Shown: positions 1 through 11,677, counted from the first letter of the stretch. The stretch: DNA of 64,000 bases from Mycobacterium malmoense (GCF_019645855.1 NZ_CP080999.1:1364001-1428000); one strand, 5' to 3'. Program-made: numbers and translations. The notes: a model not told the origin generated them from the sequence alone.

Positions 1-161
1 CGAAAGTCCCAACTTCTCGGGCGCACGCAGTGACCTTCGGCCCCTATCGCGGCCCCGCCAACCGGCGGACAATCCAAACACTGTTCCCTAATGCAACTAT
101 TGCCTAGTGCTATGGCAGTAGCCGCGGCCAAGCGGGTCGCCGACCGAGCAAGGAGCTTGTC

Positions 162-527
162 ATGATCGAGCCGATCGCAGGATTTCCGGATAACGTCGCC
201 GCTTTTGCATGCCATGGACATGTCACGAAGGCCGATTATGAATCGGTACTGATACCGGACGTCGAGAAAAGGCTGTCGCGCCACGACAAGGTGCGGATCT
301 ACTACGAAACCGCCCCGGATTTCGTCGGCATCGATCCCGGAGCCGTTTGGGAAGACACGAAGGTCGGGTTCGCGCATTTCCTTCGCTGGGAGCGGTTTGC
401 GGCCGTCACCGATGTCGAATGGATCAAGCAGATGACCAAATTCGTTGGTTTCCTGATGCCGGGTGAGGTGCGCGCTTTCCCGACCATCGAAGCCGACACG
501 GCGCGGGACTGGATCACACACCAATAG
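162..527 (+). CDS. SpoIIAA/STAS-like protein
   Basis: This 121-residue soluble protein resembles the SpoIIAA-like (DUF3478, STAS-fold) family. Its layout is a short N-terminal strand (MIEPIAGFPDNVAAF), a regulatory-looking middle with KVRIYYE, and the helix-rich FLRWERFAAVTDVEWIKQ stretch usual in that family. It has no signal peptide or membrane segment. The ATG at 162 sits 6-7 nt after AAGGAG (150-155), which supports this start. Family members bind ligands or act in stress responses, but no substrate can be named here. It stands alone, followed by about 850 bp without a convincing gene. Confidence 0.75.
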   Translation: MIEPIAGFPDNVAAFACHGHVTKADYESVLIPDVEKRLSRHDKVRIYYETAPDFVGIDPGAVWEDTKVGFAHFLRWERFAAVTDVEWIKQMTKFVGFLMPGEVRAFPTIEADTARDWITHQ

Positions 528-1381
528 AGCTGAACCGGACAAGGCTCGTTACGGCGATCCCGTCGGTTCGCGGCGGCGCACTTCGGGAGCGGCCCGCGCG
601 GGGCGACCGGGTCAAGCGAAGCGATTCAGGCCGACCGGGCGGGGGGACCTTGGCGGGAAAACCCTGTTCGTAACCAGGGCGGTTCGCTGGCAAAGCCGCG
701 CCCGGGACCATGGAATGCGCGGGCCGGGGGGGCATTGAATCGGCGGCCCGGCCGCCCCAATGAAGTTCTCGGTTGGCATTTTGCAATCGGCGAGGAGCCG
801 GGTGGGCTATCCTTTGTGATGCATCGCCGACGTGCGGCGACGCGACAAAACTCGATTGATTGGCTCGCGACCGGAACCCCGGGTAGGCTCGGCGAGCTCG
901 CACCCTCTAATAAAGGGGCCGAGCCTACCCGGGGTTTCGGCCCCAGTCTGTTTGCCAGCCCCACGTGGATGCGTTACGTCGCGAACCGAATACCGCAAAA
1001 TTTAGTGACCGTTCCCGCTGCATCCGGGTTGCATCCGGGCACGAAGTGACAAATGGCGACGAAACATATCCGACGTTGGGAACCGGCCCAATTTAGCCGG
1101 CATCCGATTCGGCTCCGTGAGTGACACCGGGTGATACCGGGTGACAATTAGCGACATCGCCTCGCATCGGCGACGGCTCGGATGGTGCGTGGCGCAACCA
1201 TCCGGACGGGCACCGAACCGCGGCCATGGCCGGCGCACCGCGAGCTCGGCACGGGGCCATTTTCATGTCGTTGGGGAGCGGACCGCGAACCACACTGCAA
1301 AATGACATCGTGCTGACCGGGATATTCGCCTCCAAGCGGCTGGCAGCGTAGTGGGCTCGCCGCCGCCAAAGGACCGCTGAC
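528..1381. other. Long intergenic region without a convincing gene
   Basis: This 854-bp gap has open frames on both strands, but none shows a recognisable protein, a good ribosome binding site and mycobacterial third-position bias together. What it does hold is a large near-perfect inverted repeat (871-940), a TTGGG-N6-CCCAA palindrome (1076-1091) and a 10-bp direct repeat beginning GTGACACCGG (1121-1146). A small RNA or a long leader for the antiporter gene is possible but not shown. Confidence 0.5.
871..940. repeat. 23-bp inverted repeat (strong hairpin)
   Basis: The arms at 871-893 and 918-940 are reverse complements over 23 bp with one mismatch, separated by a 24-nt loop. The arm core is CCCCGGGTAGGCTCGGC. 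There is no T-tract on either side and no adjacent gene end, so it is not a standard terminator of a known transcript. It could be a structured RNA, a transcription barrier or a remnant of a small mobile repeat. Confidence 0.85.
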
Positions 1382-2560
1382 GTGCAGGGATTCGGCTTCC
1401 ACACCCTGGCGCTGCTGACCGCGGTGGGTATCGCCGGTCCGCTGCTGGCCGCACTGCCGCGCCTGCGGATACCCGTGGTCGTCGGCGAGCTGATCGCGGG
1501 ACTCGTCATCGGCAAGACCGGGCTCGGGGTCGTCGACGTCGCCAACCCGACATTCCAGTTGTTGGCGAACATCGGCTTCGCGCTGGTCATGTTCGTCGTG
1601 GGCAGCCACGTCCCGGTCCACGGCAGCCAGCTGCGCTCGGCCGTGCCACTGGCGCTGGCGCGGGTGGCTCTGGGCGGCGTCGTCGCGGTGGCCCTCGGCA
1701 TCGGACTGGCGGCGGAGTTCGGCACCGGCCACGCGGCGCTGTACGCGGTCCTGATGGCCTCGTCGTCGGCGGCACTGGCATTGCCGGTGATCGACTCGCT
1801 GCGGCTGCACGGACCGCACGTGCTGTCCGTGACCGCGCAGATCGCCATTGCCGACGCCGCATGTATCGTCTTGCTGCCGTTGGTGATTGACGTCCAGCGG
1901 GCGCCGACGGCGGCGGTGGGTGCGCTGGCGGTCGCGGCCTGCGCCGGGGTGCTATTTGTGCTCTTGCGCGCGGTCGACGGCAGGGGCTGGCGACGGCGTG
2001 TGCACGTCTATTCCGAGAAACGCCGGTTCGCGCTCGAATTGCGAACCAACCTGATCGTGCTGTTCGCGCTGGCGGCGCTGGCCGTCAGCACCCACGTGTC
2101 GATCATGCTGGCGGGCTTCGCATTGGGGTTGGTGATCGCCGTGGTCGGCGAGCCGCGACGGCTGGCGCGCCAGCTATTCGGCATCACCGAGGGATTCTTC
2201 AGCCCGCTGTTCTTCGTCTGGCTGGGCGCCTCGCTGCAGGTGCGCGAGCTGGGTTCGCACCCGAAATTCATTCTCCTGGGCGCCGGCCTGGGACTGGGCG
2301 CCGTGCTCGCCCACGGCGCCGGCAAGCTGCTCGGCCAGCCGCTGACGTTTGCGGCGCTCTCGGCCGCGCAGCTCGGCGTCCCGGTGGCCGCGGCCACCAT
2401 CGGCACCGAGGAACACCTTCTCGCCGCGGGCGAATCGGCGGCGTTGATGTTCGGAGCCTTGTTGACGATCGCCGCCGCGTCGATCGCGGGCGCGGTGGCG
2501 GCGCGCGGCCAGGCGGCCGCGGAAGCGGATCGGCCGGCCGCGGCCAACAAGTCCGCGTAA
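1382..2560 (+). CDS. KefB-like cation:proton antiporter (CPA2)
   Basis: This 392-residue, very hydrophobic protein has about 11-12 predicted membrane segments and matches the Na+/H+ exchanger domain of the CPA2 (KefB/GerN) family. The N-terminal PVVVGELIAGLVIGKTGLG segment is the family's signature in TM2-3. There is no C-terminal RCK/TrkA_N nucleotide-binding domain, so it is the short form. The start is GTG at 1382. The likely role is monovalent cation/proton exchange at the plasma membrane. It lies upstream of dormancy-type genes and the P-type ATPase at 4.8 kb, which suggests ion or pH homeostasis. I see no DosR box directly in front of it. Confidence 0.85.
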   Translation: MQGFGFHTLALLTAVGIAGPLLAALPRLRIPVVVGELIAGLVIGKTGLGVVDVANPTFQLLANIGFALVMFVVGSHVPVHGSQLRSAVPLALARVALGGVVAVALGIGLAAEFGTGHAALYAVLMASSSAALALPVIDSLRLHGPHVLSVTAQIAIADAACIVLLPLVIDVQRAPTAAVGALAVAACAGVLFVLLRAVDGRGWRRRVHVYSEKRRFALELRTNLIVLFALAALAVSTHVSIMLAGFALGLVIAVVGEPRRLARQLFGITEGFFSPLFFVWLGASLQVRELGSHPKFILLGAGLGLGAVLAHGAGKLLGQPLTFAALSAAQLGVPVAAATIGTEEHLLAAGESAALMFGALLTIAAASIAGAVAARGQAAAEADRPAAANKSA

Positions 2561-2713
2561 CGCGGGGCCTATGTGACGAAGGGCCCCCCGCGCCGGGACC
2601 TCTAGACGTTACGAAGTGCGACCGAAGCACTGCCGCTCCGGTTCCGTTCGGCCCTACGGTCCGCACCGGCGACGTGGTCGGATGAATCCTCGAGGCCGAT
2701 CGAGGAGGCTGTG

Positions 2714-2989
2714 ATGAGGTTGGCAGCGTATGTGACGCGGCTTGGCCACGACGGCGCGCCGGTCGGCGGGCCCCTGTACCGCGTCACCGATCGCCTGCAC
2801 GACGGGCGCACCGTTCAGGTGCCCGGTCACGAGATCGCGGCCATAGTGTCGGCCTGGCTGGCCGAACTGGGTGTCCACAGCCCGCTCGCCGAAGACCTGG
2901 CGCGCGCGGCGTGCGTCGGTGACTGGGCGGCGGCTTATGCCGTCGGTGACCAGTTGTCCGTTGACGTGACCGTTGCGGCCGCGGCCTAG
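2714..2989 (+). CDS. Small hypothetical protein (91 aa)
   Basis: I do not recognise this 91-residue acidic soluble protein. ATG at 2714 is preferred over the adjacent GTG at 2711 because GAGGAGG (2702-2708) then lies 5 nt upstream. The protein starts MRLAAYVTRLGHDG, has two helical stretches and ends in an alanine-rich tail. A half DosR-like motif (CCGGGACC, near 2594-2600) lies upstream but its second half is poor. Its position between the antiporter and the Rv3131-type nitroreductase suggests membership of the dormancy cluster. No function can be assigned. Confidence 0.7.
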   Translation: MRLAAYVTRLGHDGAPVGGPLYRVTDRLHDGRTVQVPGHEIAAIVSAWLAELGVHSPLAEDLARAACVGDWAAAYAVGDQLSVDVTVAAAA

Positions 2990-3026
2990 CGAATGCCGCG
3001 AATTTAGCGGGTGCGGCTCACGCCGG

Positions 3027-3046
3027 AATTGGCCCAAAGTCCTTTG
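3027..3046. promoter_or_regulatory. DosR-like box upstream of the Rv3131-type gene
   Basis: Compared with the DosR consensus TTSGGGACTWWAGTCCCSAA, the reverse complement of the central 14 bases (AGGACTTTGGGCCA) matches about 10 of 14 positions. It sits 85-105 bp upstream of the nitroreductase start at 3131, a usual distance for DosR-activated genes. Confidence 0.55.
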
Positions 3047-3130
3047 GGCTAGTGCCGTCGTGCCCTCGTAGGGCCCCTGCGATTGCGCGATCGTGGATGC
3101 GATGACGCTTTACCGAAGGGGACAAGGCCC

Positions 3131-4114
3131 ATGAACGCGCGCTTCCCGGATGCCGGCACCGTCCGGACGGTCCTGACCCTGGCGTCCCGGGCGCCTTCGG
3201 TGCACAACACGCAACCCTGGAAGTGGCGGGTGGATGCGGCGAGCCTGCATCTCTACGCGGACGCGAGCCGGCAACTGCCCAACACCGACCCGGACGGCCG
3301 AGACTTGATCTTGAGTTGCGGTGCGGCGCTGCACCACTGTGTCGTCGCCTTGGCGGCCGTCGGGTGGCGATCCAAAGTGACCCGGCTGCCGAATCCGGCC
3401 GACGCCAGTCACCTTGCCGCGATCGAATTGTCTCCTTACCCCGCCGATTCCGTCGATATAGCGCTCGCCGCGGCGATACCACGGCGTCGCACCGATCGGC
3501 GCACCTACAGCTCCTGGCCGGTCCCGGTGGGCGACATCGCACTGATGGCCGCGCGGGCGGCCCGAAATGGCGTGACACTGTGCCAGGTCGAAGACATCGA
3601 CAAGCTGCATAAGATTGTCGCCCAATCCGTTTGGGAGCACTTGAACCGCGATTACCTCGCGGAGCTCACGGCATGGAGCGGGCGCTACGCATCGGTGGCG
3701 GGCGTTCCGGCCCGCAGCACGCCGGTATCGGACCCGAACGCAAAGGTACCGGGCCGGTTTTTTGCCGGTCCGGCGCTGCCCATGCCACCGGAGTCGTCGT
3801 CCGCCGACGACAATGCCGTCGTGCTCGCGCTGGGAACCCGGACCGACGACCGGCTGGCGCGGCTACGCGCCGGCGAGGCCACCAGCGTCGTGCTGCTCAC
3901 CGCGACCTCGATGGGATTGGCCAGCTGCCCGGTCACCGAACCACTGGAGATCGCCGAAACGCGCGAGTCGGTCCGTTCCGACGTCTTCGGCGAAAGCGAC
4001 TATCCGCAGATGCTGCTCCGAGTCGGCTGGGCGCCGATCAACGCCGACCCGTTGCCGGCGACACCGCGACGCGAGCTCGCCGATTTCGTCGAGTGGCACA
4101 ACGCCGCCGAATAG
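3131..4114 (+). CDS. Acg-family nitroreductase-like protein (Rv3131 type)
   Basis: This 327-residue protein is close to M. tuberculosis Rv3131 along its whole length (starts MNARFPDAGTVRTVLTL, contains SVHNTQPW, ends TPRRELADFVEW). The fold is an internally duplicated flavin nitroreductase. Acg relatives bind FMN but lack ordinary nitroreductase activity and may sequester flavin. ATG at 3131 is chosen because a GGGGACAAGG stretch precedes it and it aligns with Rv3131; the frame is open further upstream. A DosR-like box lies upstream (3027-3046). It is followed by the Rv1733c-type gene, with 61 bp between them, so co-transcription is likely. Confidence 0.92.
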   Translation: MNARFPDAGTVRTVLTLASRAPSVHNTQPWKWRVDAASLHLYADASRQLPNTDPDGRDLILSCGAALHHCVVALAAVGWRSKVTRLPNPADASHLAAIELSPYPADSVDIALAAAIPRRRTDRRTYSSWPVPVGDIALMAARAARNGVTLCQVEDIDKLHKIVAQSVWEHLNRDYLAELTAWSGRYASVAGVPARSTPVSDPNAKVPGRFFAGPALPMPPESSSADDNAVVLALGTRTDDRLARLRAGEATSVVLLTATSMGLASCPVTEPLEIAETRESVRSDVFGESDYPQMLLRVGWAPINADPLPATPRRELADFVEWHNAAE

Positions 4115-4175
4115 CCGCCGAATAGCCGAAAGATCCGCGATGCCACCGAAGCCGTTGAGACTCAAGGGAGTTGCG

Positions 4176-4751
4176 ATGGAGACATTCACGTTGGACCCGC
4201 GCTGCTGGCGAGTCGCGCGCATCTTTGGCCGCAACCCGTTGCTCAGGCCCGCCGACCGCATCGAAGCGCTGGTCGTGCTGATCGCGGTCGTCGCATCGCT
4301 GGTCGCCATCCCCGTCGCCGGTGTGGTGGGCGCGGTCGCCTACGGCGCGCGTGAACGCCTCTGCGCCCAAGAGGCACGCGACCGACACGTCGTCACGGCA
4401 ACGGTGGCCGACGCCCGGCTCGACGACTCGGGTACGCGCATGGTGCAAGCCACGTGGCCGGCAACGGCCGGCGAACGCACCGGCACGCTTCGACTCACCG
4501 CTTCGGTCAAGGCGGGCGAACGGATCCAAATTTGGGTGGACACCGACGCCAACCCGGCATCCCCGCCGACCCCGGCTTGGCGCGCCGTGATCGACGCCGT
4601 TGGTATGGTGGCGGTGATATTGCTGATTGTGGGTGTCGGGATGGCAGCACTGGTGTCCGCGGTCCGGTCACGGCTTGATCGGGCACGCGACGCTCAATGG
4701 GAGCGTGAAATCAGGTGCCTGGCGGACGATGGTGGCCGGACGAACCGATGA
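4176..4751 (+). CDS. Rv1733c-family two-TM membrane protein
   Basis: This 191-residue protein belongs to the Rv1733c family of DosR-regulated membrane antigens. The family hallmark near the N-terminus (FGRNPLLRPADRIEALV) is present. It is followed by a first membrane helix (about residues 30-52), an extracytoplasmic beta-rich loop and a second helix (about 145-168). ATG at 4176 has AAGGGAG at 4164-4170. The family's biochemical role is unknown, although Rv1733c is a known T-cell antigen. Its place after an Rv3131 homologue and before an ion pump fits the dormancy cluster. Confidence 0.88.
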   Translation: METFTLDPRCWRVARIFGRNPLLRPADRIEALVVLIAVVASLVAIPVAGVVGAVAYGARERLCAQEARDRHVVTATVADARLDDSGTRMVQATWPATAGERTGTLRLTASVKAGERIQIWVDTDANPASPPTPAWRAVIDAVGMVAVILLIVGVGMAALVSAVRSRLDRARDAQWEREIRCLADDGGRTNR

Positions 4752-4813
4752 CGAGGCTCATCTAGCCGGGAGCGAATCACTGTGCAGCACAAGCGATCCG
4801 GCCAACGGTCGGG

Positions 4814-7565
<2,752 letters not shown>

Positions 7566-7576
<11 letters not shown>

Positions 7577-9086
7577 TCAGAAAAGCGACGCCGCCGCCAC
7601 GCGCGGCCGCGAACGGGTCCTGGTCAGGGCCGACGTTCGGGCGGCCCGCCTCATCAGCCTGCTGATGCCGCTGTGCGTCCTGGGCTGGTTGGCGCTGCTG
7701 ACCGTGCGCGAGCGTCTGGGCTACGGCGCTGTTGCCCCGGGCCGGTTCGGCTGGTCGGTGGCGTTACTCGTGGCGGCGGCCCTGATCGCGCGCGGCATCT
7801 TTCTCGGCCGGCCGGTGACCACCGGACACGCGATGGTCGCGGCCGCCGCGGTGGCCGCGGGGCTGTGTGCGCACTTCCTGTCCTTCGGCGCGCTCGGCAA
7901 CGTCCTGGTCGCCGGCAGCGGGCTCGCGCTCATGTGGCCGACGGCGGCGCGACCGCAACCGGAGCTGCTGGGGCAGGTGTGGGCGCTGGTCAACGCCACC
8001 CGCGGGGATCCGTTGGCGCCCTTTGCCATGCACTCGAGCAAGAGCTATCACCTCAACGCCGAGAAATCCGCGGCGATCGCCTACCGCACCCGGCTCGGGT
8101 TCGCCGTCGTCAGCGGCGACCCGATCGGCGACGTCACCCAATTCGAGGACCTGGTGGCCGATTTCGTTCGCATGTGCCGCGGCCGGGGCTGGCAGATCAT
8201 CGTATTAGCCGGGGGCGAACGGCATCTGGGGCTGTGGCGGAAAAAGACCGTCGGGGTGCCGATGCTGGCGGTGCCGATCGGGCGTGACGTCGTCGTCGAC
8301 GTCCGCCGCTTCACCCTGACGGGGCGCCGCTATCGCAACCTGCGCCAGGCGGTGCAGCGCACCCACAACCGCGGTGTCACCACCGAGATCGTCGACGAGC
8401 GGGAACTCGACGATGCGCTGGCCGGCGAGCTGACCGAGGTGCTGTACGCCGCGCACCGCGCCGCGCGCACCGAACGCGGCTTCTGCATGAGCCTGGACGG
8501 GGCCCTGCAAGGCCGCTACCCCGGCATCAGGCTGGCCGTCGCACGTGACCGGCGCGGACGGGTGGTGGCGTTTCACCGATACGCGACCGCCGGCGAAGGA
8601 TCCGAAGTCAGCCTCGATGTGCCGTTCCGCCGCCCGGACGCCCCCAACGGCATCGACGAGCGGCTCAGCGTCGACATGATTACCGACGCGAAAACCCATG
8701 GTGCGCTGCGGCTTTCGCTGGCATTCGCGGCGTTTCCGGAGATCTTCGACGCCGCCCGCCCGGGGCCGCTGCAGCGGGTGGCGTATCGGTTGATCCACCT
8801 GCTGGACCCGCTGATCCGCCTCGAGTCCCTTTACCGTTACCTGTCGAAGTTCCATGCGCTGGCGCAGCGGCGCTACGTGGTGTTGTGCGTCCACCACATC
8901 CCGGCCGCGCTGGTGGTGCTGCTGTCGCTGGAGTTCATGCCGCACCCGCGGCGTGGTCGGCAGCGCGGCTCAGGCGGGATCGGGCGTGTCCGGCGGCGGC
9001 GGGCCAAACCGGAACCGGCGGCCCGTGACCATCTCGGGTATCACCCGCACATAGTGCGTTTTCTCGGACGTCGTCCACGACAATAG
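7566..9086 (+). CDS. DUF2156 membrane protein (MprF C-domain-like)
   Basis: This 506-residue protein has about four N-terminal membrane helices (residues 28-125) followed by a cytoplasmic DUF2156 domain (about 140-440), the GNAT-like fold also found at the C-terminus of the lysyl-phosphatidylglycerol synthase MprF. Motifs such as SSKSYHLNAEKSAAIAYR and the GDPIGD turn fit that family. Its GTG start overlaps the stop of the ATPase gene, so the two are probably translationally coupled. The last ~38 residues (Arg/Pro/Gly-rich) run antisense into the 3' end of the convergent PPOX gene and look like an extension beyond the domain. Aminoacyl transfer to lipid is only a guess. Confidence 0.82.
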
Positions 9087-9404
9087 CTGGGCCCGTTCGG
9101 CTTCCTCGATCTGCTCGTTGGTATGAAGCGAGCGTGCTATGCCCTTGATGATCACGCTCCAGCCCTCGGCGACGTTATGGTCGTCGGCCTCGAACAGCAC
9201 GCGATGATTTATCGCCGTGCTGACCAATTTGGTGCCCTCCGCGGTGCGGAACAGCACGGTGCGGTGCTGGACGACGTAGTTGACGGGGAAGATTTCGGGC
9301 TGGCCGTCGACGCTGGTGACCAGCCGCCCCAGCGCCGCACCCGCCAGCAGATCCCAGCATTCGTGCTCCGGCAGGATGGTCACCCCGTCATCGGTTGTGG
9401 ACAT
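8970..9404 (-). CDS. PPOX-family flavin/F420-binding protein (Rv3129-like)
   Basis: This 144-residue protein matches the pyridoxamine-5'-phosphate-oxidase-like (split-barrel) family and resembles the DosR-regulated Rv3129. The typical order is visible: CWDLLAGAALGRLVTSVDG, then PVNYVV, then LFRTAEGTKL, then VLFEADD and GWSVIIKG. Such proteins bind FMN, F420 or heme; the cofactor cannot be decided here. Two DosR-like boxes lie 60-100 bp upstream of its start. Its 3' end overlaps the convergent DUF2156 gene by 117 bp. Confidence 0.88.
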   Translation of the reverse strand: MSTTDDGVTILPEHECWDLLAGAALGRLVTSVDGQPEIFPVNYVVQHRTVLFRTAEGTKLVSTAINHRVLFEADDHNVAEGWSVIIKGIARSLHTNEQIEEAERAQLLSWTTSEKTHYVRVIPEMVTGRRFRFGPPPPDTPDPA

Positions 9405-9463
9405 CGGACACCCTTCTTTGATGCGTCATGGGGATCAGGCTATCGACGGAAGCCGGGTAAGAG

Positions 9464-9483
9464 CGCCGGCCGAAAGTCCCGCG
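9464..9483. promoter_or_regulatory. DosR-like box 1 upstream of the PPOX gene
   Basis: On the minus strand the core reads GGGACTTTCGGCCG, matching about 11 of the 14 central consensus positions (GGGACTWWAGTCCC). It lies about 60-80 bp upstream of the PPOX start at 9404. Confidence 0.65.
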
Positions 9484-9485
9484 CC

Positions 9486-9505
9486 GCGGGGACCAAAGTT
9501 ATTCC
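9486..9505. promoter_or_regulatory. DosR-like box 2 upstream of the PPOX gene
   Basis: The plus-strand core GGGACCAAAGTTAT has one good half-site (GGGACC-AA) and a weaker second half. It lies 3 bp beyond box 1, so the two centres are about two helical turns apart, the tandem arrangement common for DosR. Confidence 0.5.
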
Positions 9506-9533
9506 AGGACTTGGCCGCACGTGCAATCGCCGG

Positions 9534-10511
9534 CTAGCGGATCTGCAAGACGTCGTCGGGCGGGCGGCGCGGCGTGGGCGGCGGAACGGCCTCCATCGGC
9601 GGCGCGATCCCGGCGCGGACCAGCACCTGCGGTTGGCCGCCGTCCTTGAGCAGGCCGCGCACGATCTCGCGGCTTTCGTCCAGCTCGATCAGATGGGTCA
9701 GCGTGCAGGTCGCCATGAAGGCCATCGTGCACTCCAGCAGCACGGTCGACAACGCTTCGCCGCACCTCAACACGTCGGCCCTGGTGTCTTCCGGGGTCGA
9801 CAGCACCAGAATCTTCGACCAGTCCACCGCGACCTGGCGGCGTCGATCCCAGTGGCTCCTGACCGGGAATTCGCGCCCCACGTCGACCCGGCGGCTTTCC
9901 GTGTCGGACGCCAGCGCGCTCGGCGGCACGCCCTCGGTCGCCGCGAACGGCGATGTCCACCACTCGAGTTCGGCGTGATACGTCGCGTCGTCGTGGCGAA
10001 GCGCCTCGGTGAGCCGTGAGGCCCTGACCAGCCGCGGTCGCGCGTCGTCGGAGAGCACGTCCAGCGTCACCAGGCTCTCGTCCAGCGTGCTGCGCAAGAC
10101 GGGTTCGAAGAAGCTCCAGTAGGTGGGCTGGCCCATCGGCAGCCGGTCGGTTCTGCGTTGCAGGATCGCCCTGGCGCGGTCACGCTGGGCGTGGGTGACG
10201 TGATCGACGCGGCTGAATCCGATCGATGCCACATGATCGGGGTCATGGGGGTTGGGGAAGCGTTCGATTTCCGCGTGCCAACCCGCGGCGAGCATCGCGA
10301 CCCGAAGGTGGTCGAGCGCGGCGCCACAACTGAGGATCGACTCGCGGCCCGAGCGGTCCGTGCCCGGCACCGCTCGGTCGCGATCGACGAACAGGCGCAC
10401 GACGCCGTCCTTGGCCACCCACCGCCACGGCTGGCTGTTGTGCACCGAGGGGGCTCGGCAGGCCAGTCGCACGGCTTTCTCGACAACCTGGGTGTCCAGC
10501 GTCGCAATCAT
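9534..10511 (-). CDS. Acg-family nitroreductase-like protein
   Basis: This 325-residue protein belongs to the Acg (Rv2032) / Rv3127 / Rv3131 family. It has the N-terminal APSVHNSQPWRW motif, SILSCGAALDHLRVAM, a central ILQRRTDR segment and a C-terminal PPPTPRRPPDDV tail. These are duplicated, partly degenerate flavin nitroreductase folds. It is transcribed divergently from a second Acg homologue at 10691, and two DosR-like boxes sit in the shared 179-bp promoter region. The two divergent proteins are clearly paralogous. Confidence 0.92.
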   Translation of the reverse strand: MIATLDTQVVEKAVRLACRAPSVHNSQPWRWVAKDGVVRLFVDRDRAVPGTDRSGRESILSCGAALDHLRVAMLAAGWHAEIERFPNPHDPDHVASIGFSRVDHVTHAQRDRARAILQRRTDRLPMGQPTYWSFFEPVLRSTLDESLVTLDVLSDDARPRLVRASRLTEALRHDDATYHAELEWWTSPFAATEGVPPSALASDTESRRVDVGREFPVRSHWDRRRQVAVDWSKILVLSTPEDTRADVLRCGEALSTVLLECTMAFMATCTLTHLIELDESREIVRGLLKDGGQPQVLVRAGIAPPMEAVPPPTPRRPPDDVLQIR

Positions 10512-10573
10512 GATGTCAACTCCTCGCCGAGCTTCCGGATGCTATCGAGGCTAGGGGACACCGGAGTCGGTGA

Positions 10574-10593
10574 CCAGGGTCGTTTGTCCCGGT
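10574..10593. promoter_or_regulatory. DosR-like box between divergent acg genes (left)
   Basis: The core GGGTCGTTTGTCCC (10577-10590) matches 11 of 14 central consensus positions. It is about 63-82 bp upstream of the minus-strand acg-like start at 10511. Confidence 0.65.
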
Positions 10594-10615
10594 CGGCCGG
10601 TCCAGTGACGTCACG

Positions 10616-10635
10616 CTGGGGACCAAGGACCCTGG
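10616..10635. promoter_or_regulatory. DosR-like box between divergent acg genes (right)
   Basis: CTGGGGACCAAGGACCCTGG keeps both GGGAC and CCC half-sites. It ends about 56 bp upstream of the plus-strand acg-like start at 10691. Confidence 0.7.
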
Positions 10636-10690
10636 CGTGCGACGTGCGCATGCCCGAGGCTCGAAGTGAGATAGGAGGCCGGTGAGTGCA

Positions 10691-11677
10691 ATGACCCAGA
10701 CAATGGTGGACACCGCGGTGATTACCAGCGCAGTGGAGCTGGCGTGCCGTGCTCCCTCGTTGCACAACAGCCAACCGTGGCGCTGGGTGGCCACCGGCGC
10801 GGGTGTCGATTTGTTCGCCGACCCGCACCGGGTGGTGACCTCCACCGACAGCTCGGGCCGCGAGTCGATCGTCAGCTGCGGCGCCGTGCTCGACCACTTC
10901 CGGGTCGCGATGGCCGCCGTCGGCTGGGACACCAGCGTCGACCAGTTTCCCAACCCGAACAATCTCGACCACCTTGCCTCGATCGACTTTGCTCCGATGG
11001 ACTACGTCACCCAGGCCCGGCGCGACCGCGCCGCGGCGATACTGCGTCGCCGGACCGATCGAAACCCGTTCCGCGAGCCCAAGGACTGGGCCTCGTTCGA
11101 GCCCGTGCTGCGCAGCGCGTTCGACGGCAACCTGGCGACCCTTGACGTCCTGGCCGACGACGCGCGACCCCGGCTGGTGGAGGCGTCCCGCCTCACCGAG
11201 GCGCTGCGCCGCTACGACGACCTTTACCATCATGAATTGCATTGGTGGACGGCGCCTTCCAGAGACCAAGAGGGCATCCCCGAAAGCGCGCTGGCGTCCG
11301 GCGCCGAGGGCCGCGGCGTCGAGGTGAACCGCCGGTTTTCCACCGACGGTCACACCGGGACGAGTTCGGCCGGCGCCCACGACCAAGCGAAGATCCTTGT
11401 GCTGTCCACGCCGGGCGACACCCGCGCGGACGCCCTGAATTGCGGGCAGGCGCTTTCGGCGGTCCTGCTGGAATGCACCATGGCCGGACTGGCAACGTGC
11501 CCCGTCACGCACATAACGGAGCTGGAAGCCAGCCGTGACCTCGTGCGCGAGCTCATACCCGGTGCAGCGGCGGTGCCCCAGGTCCTGATCCGAGTCGGTG
11601 TCGACCGTACGGGCAAGATGCCGCCGGAGCCGACCCCACGGCGACCCGTGCGCGACGTCTTGGAGATTCACCGCTAG
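10691..11677 (+). CDS. acg: Acg-type nitroreductase-like protein (Rv2032 type)
   Basis: This 328-residue protein is close to M. tuberculosis Acg (Rv2032). It has APSLHNSQPWRWVAT, ESIVSCGAVLDHFRVAMAA, ILRRRTDRNPF, TMAGLATCPVTHITE and a TPRRPVRDV tail. Acg is a flavin-binding, DosR-induced protein needed for persistence and lacks classical nitroreductase activity. ATG 10691 is chosen over GTG 10682 because it aligns with the Acg N-terminus and lies 12 nt after AGGAGG (10673-10678); GTG 10682 would be only 3 nt away. It precedes hspX, so the neighbourhood matches the Rv2028c-Rv2032 locus. Confidence 0.93.
   Translation: MTQTMVDTAVITSAVELACRAPSLHNSQPWRWVATGAGVDLFADPHRVVTSTDSSGRESIVSCGAVLDHFRVAMAAVGWDTSVDQFPNPNNLDHLASIDFAPMDYVTQARRDRAAAILRRRTDRNPFREPKDWASFEPVLRSAFDGNLATLDVLADDARPRLVEASRLTEALRRYDDLYHHELHWWTAPSRDQEGIPESALASGAEGRGVEVNRRFSTDGHTGTSSAGAHDQAKILVLSTPGDTRADALNCGQALSAVLLECTMAGLATCPVTHITELEASRDLVRELIPGAAAVPQVLIRVGVDRTGKMPPEPTPRRPVRDVLEIHR

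Noticed and set aside
1..13. Half of a DosR-like box at the left edge (CGAAAGTCCCAAC)
   Set aside because: The other half lies outside the window, so the site cannot be judged.
735..1049. 104-codon frame in the first long gap
   Set aside because: It crosses the 871-940 hairpin, lacks a good ribosome binding site and resembles nothing known.
2592..2611. DosR-like half-site before the small protein at 2714
   Set aside because: GGGAC is present but the second half shows almost no consensus match.
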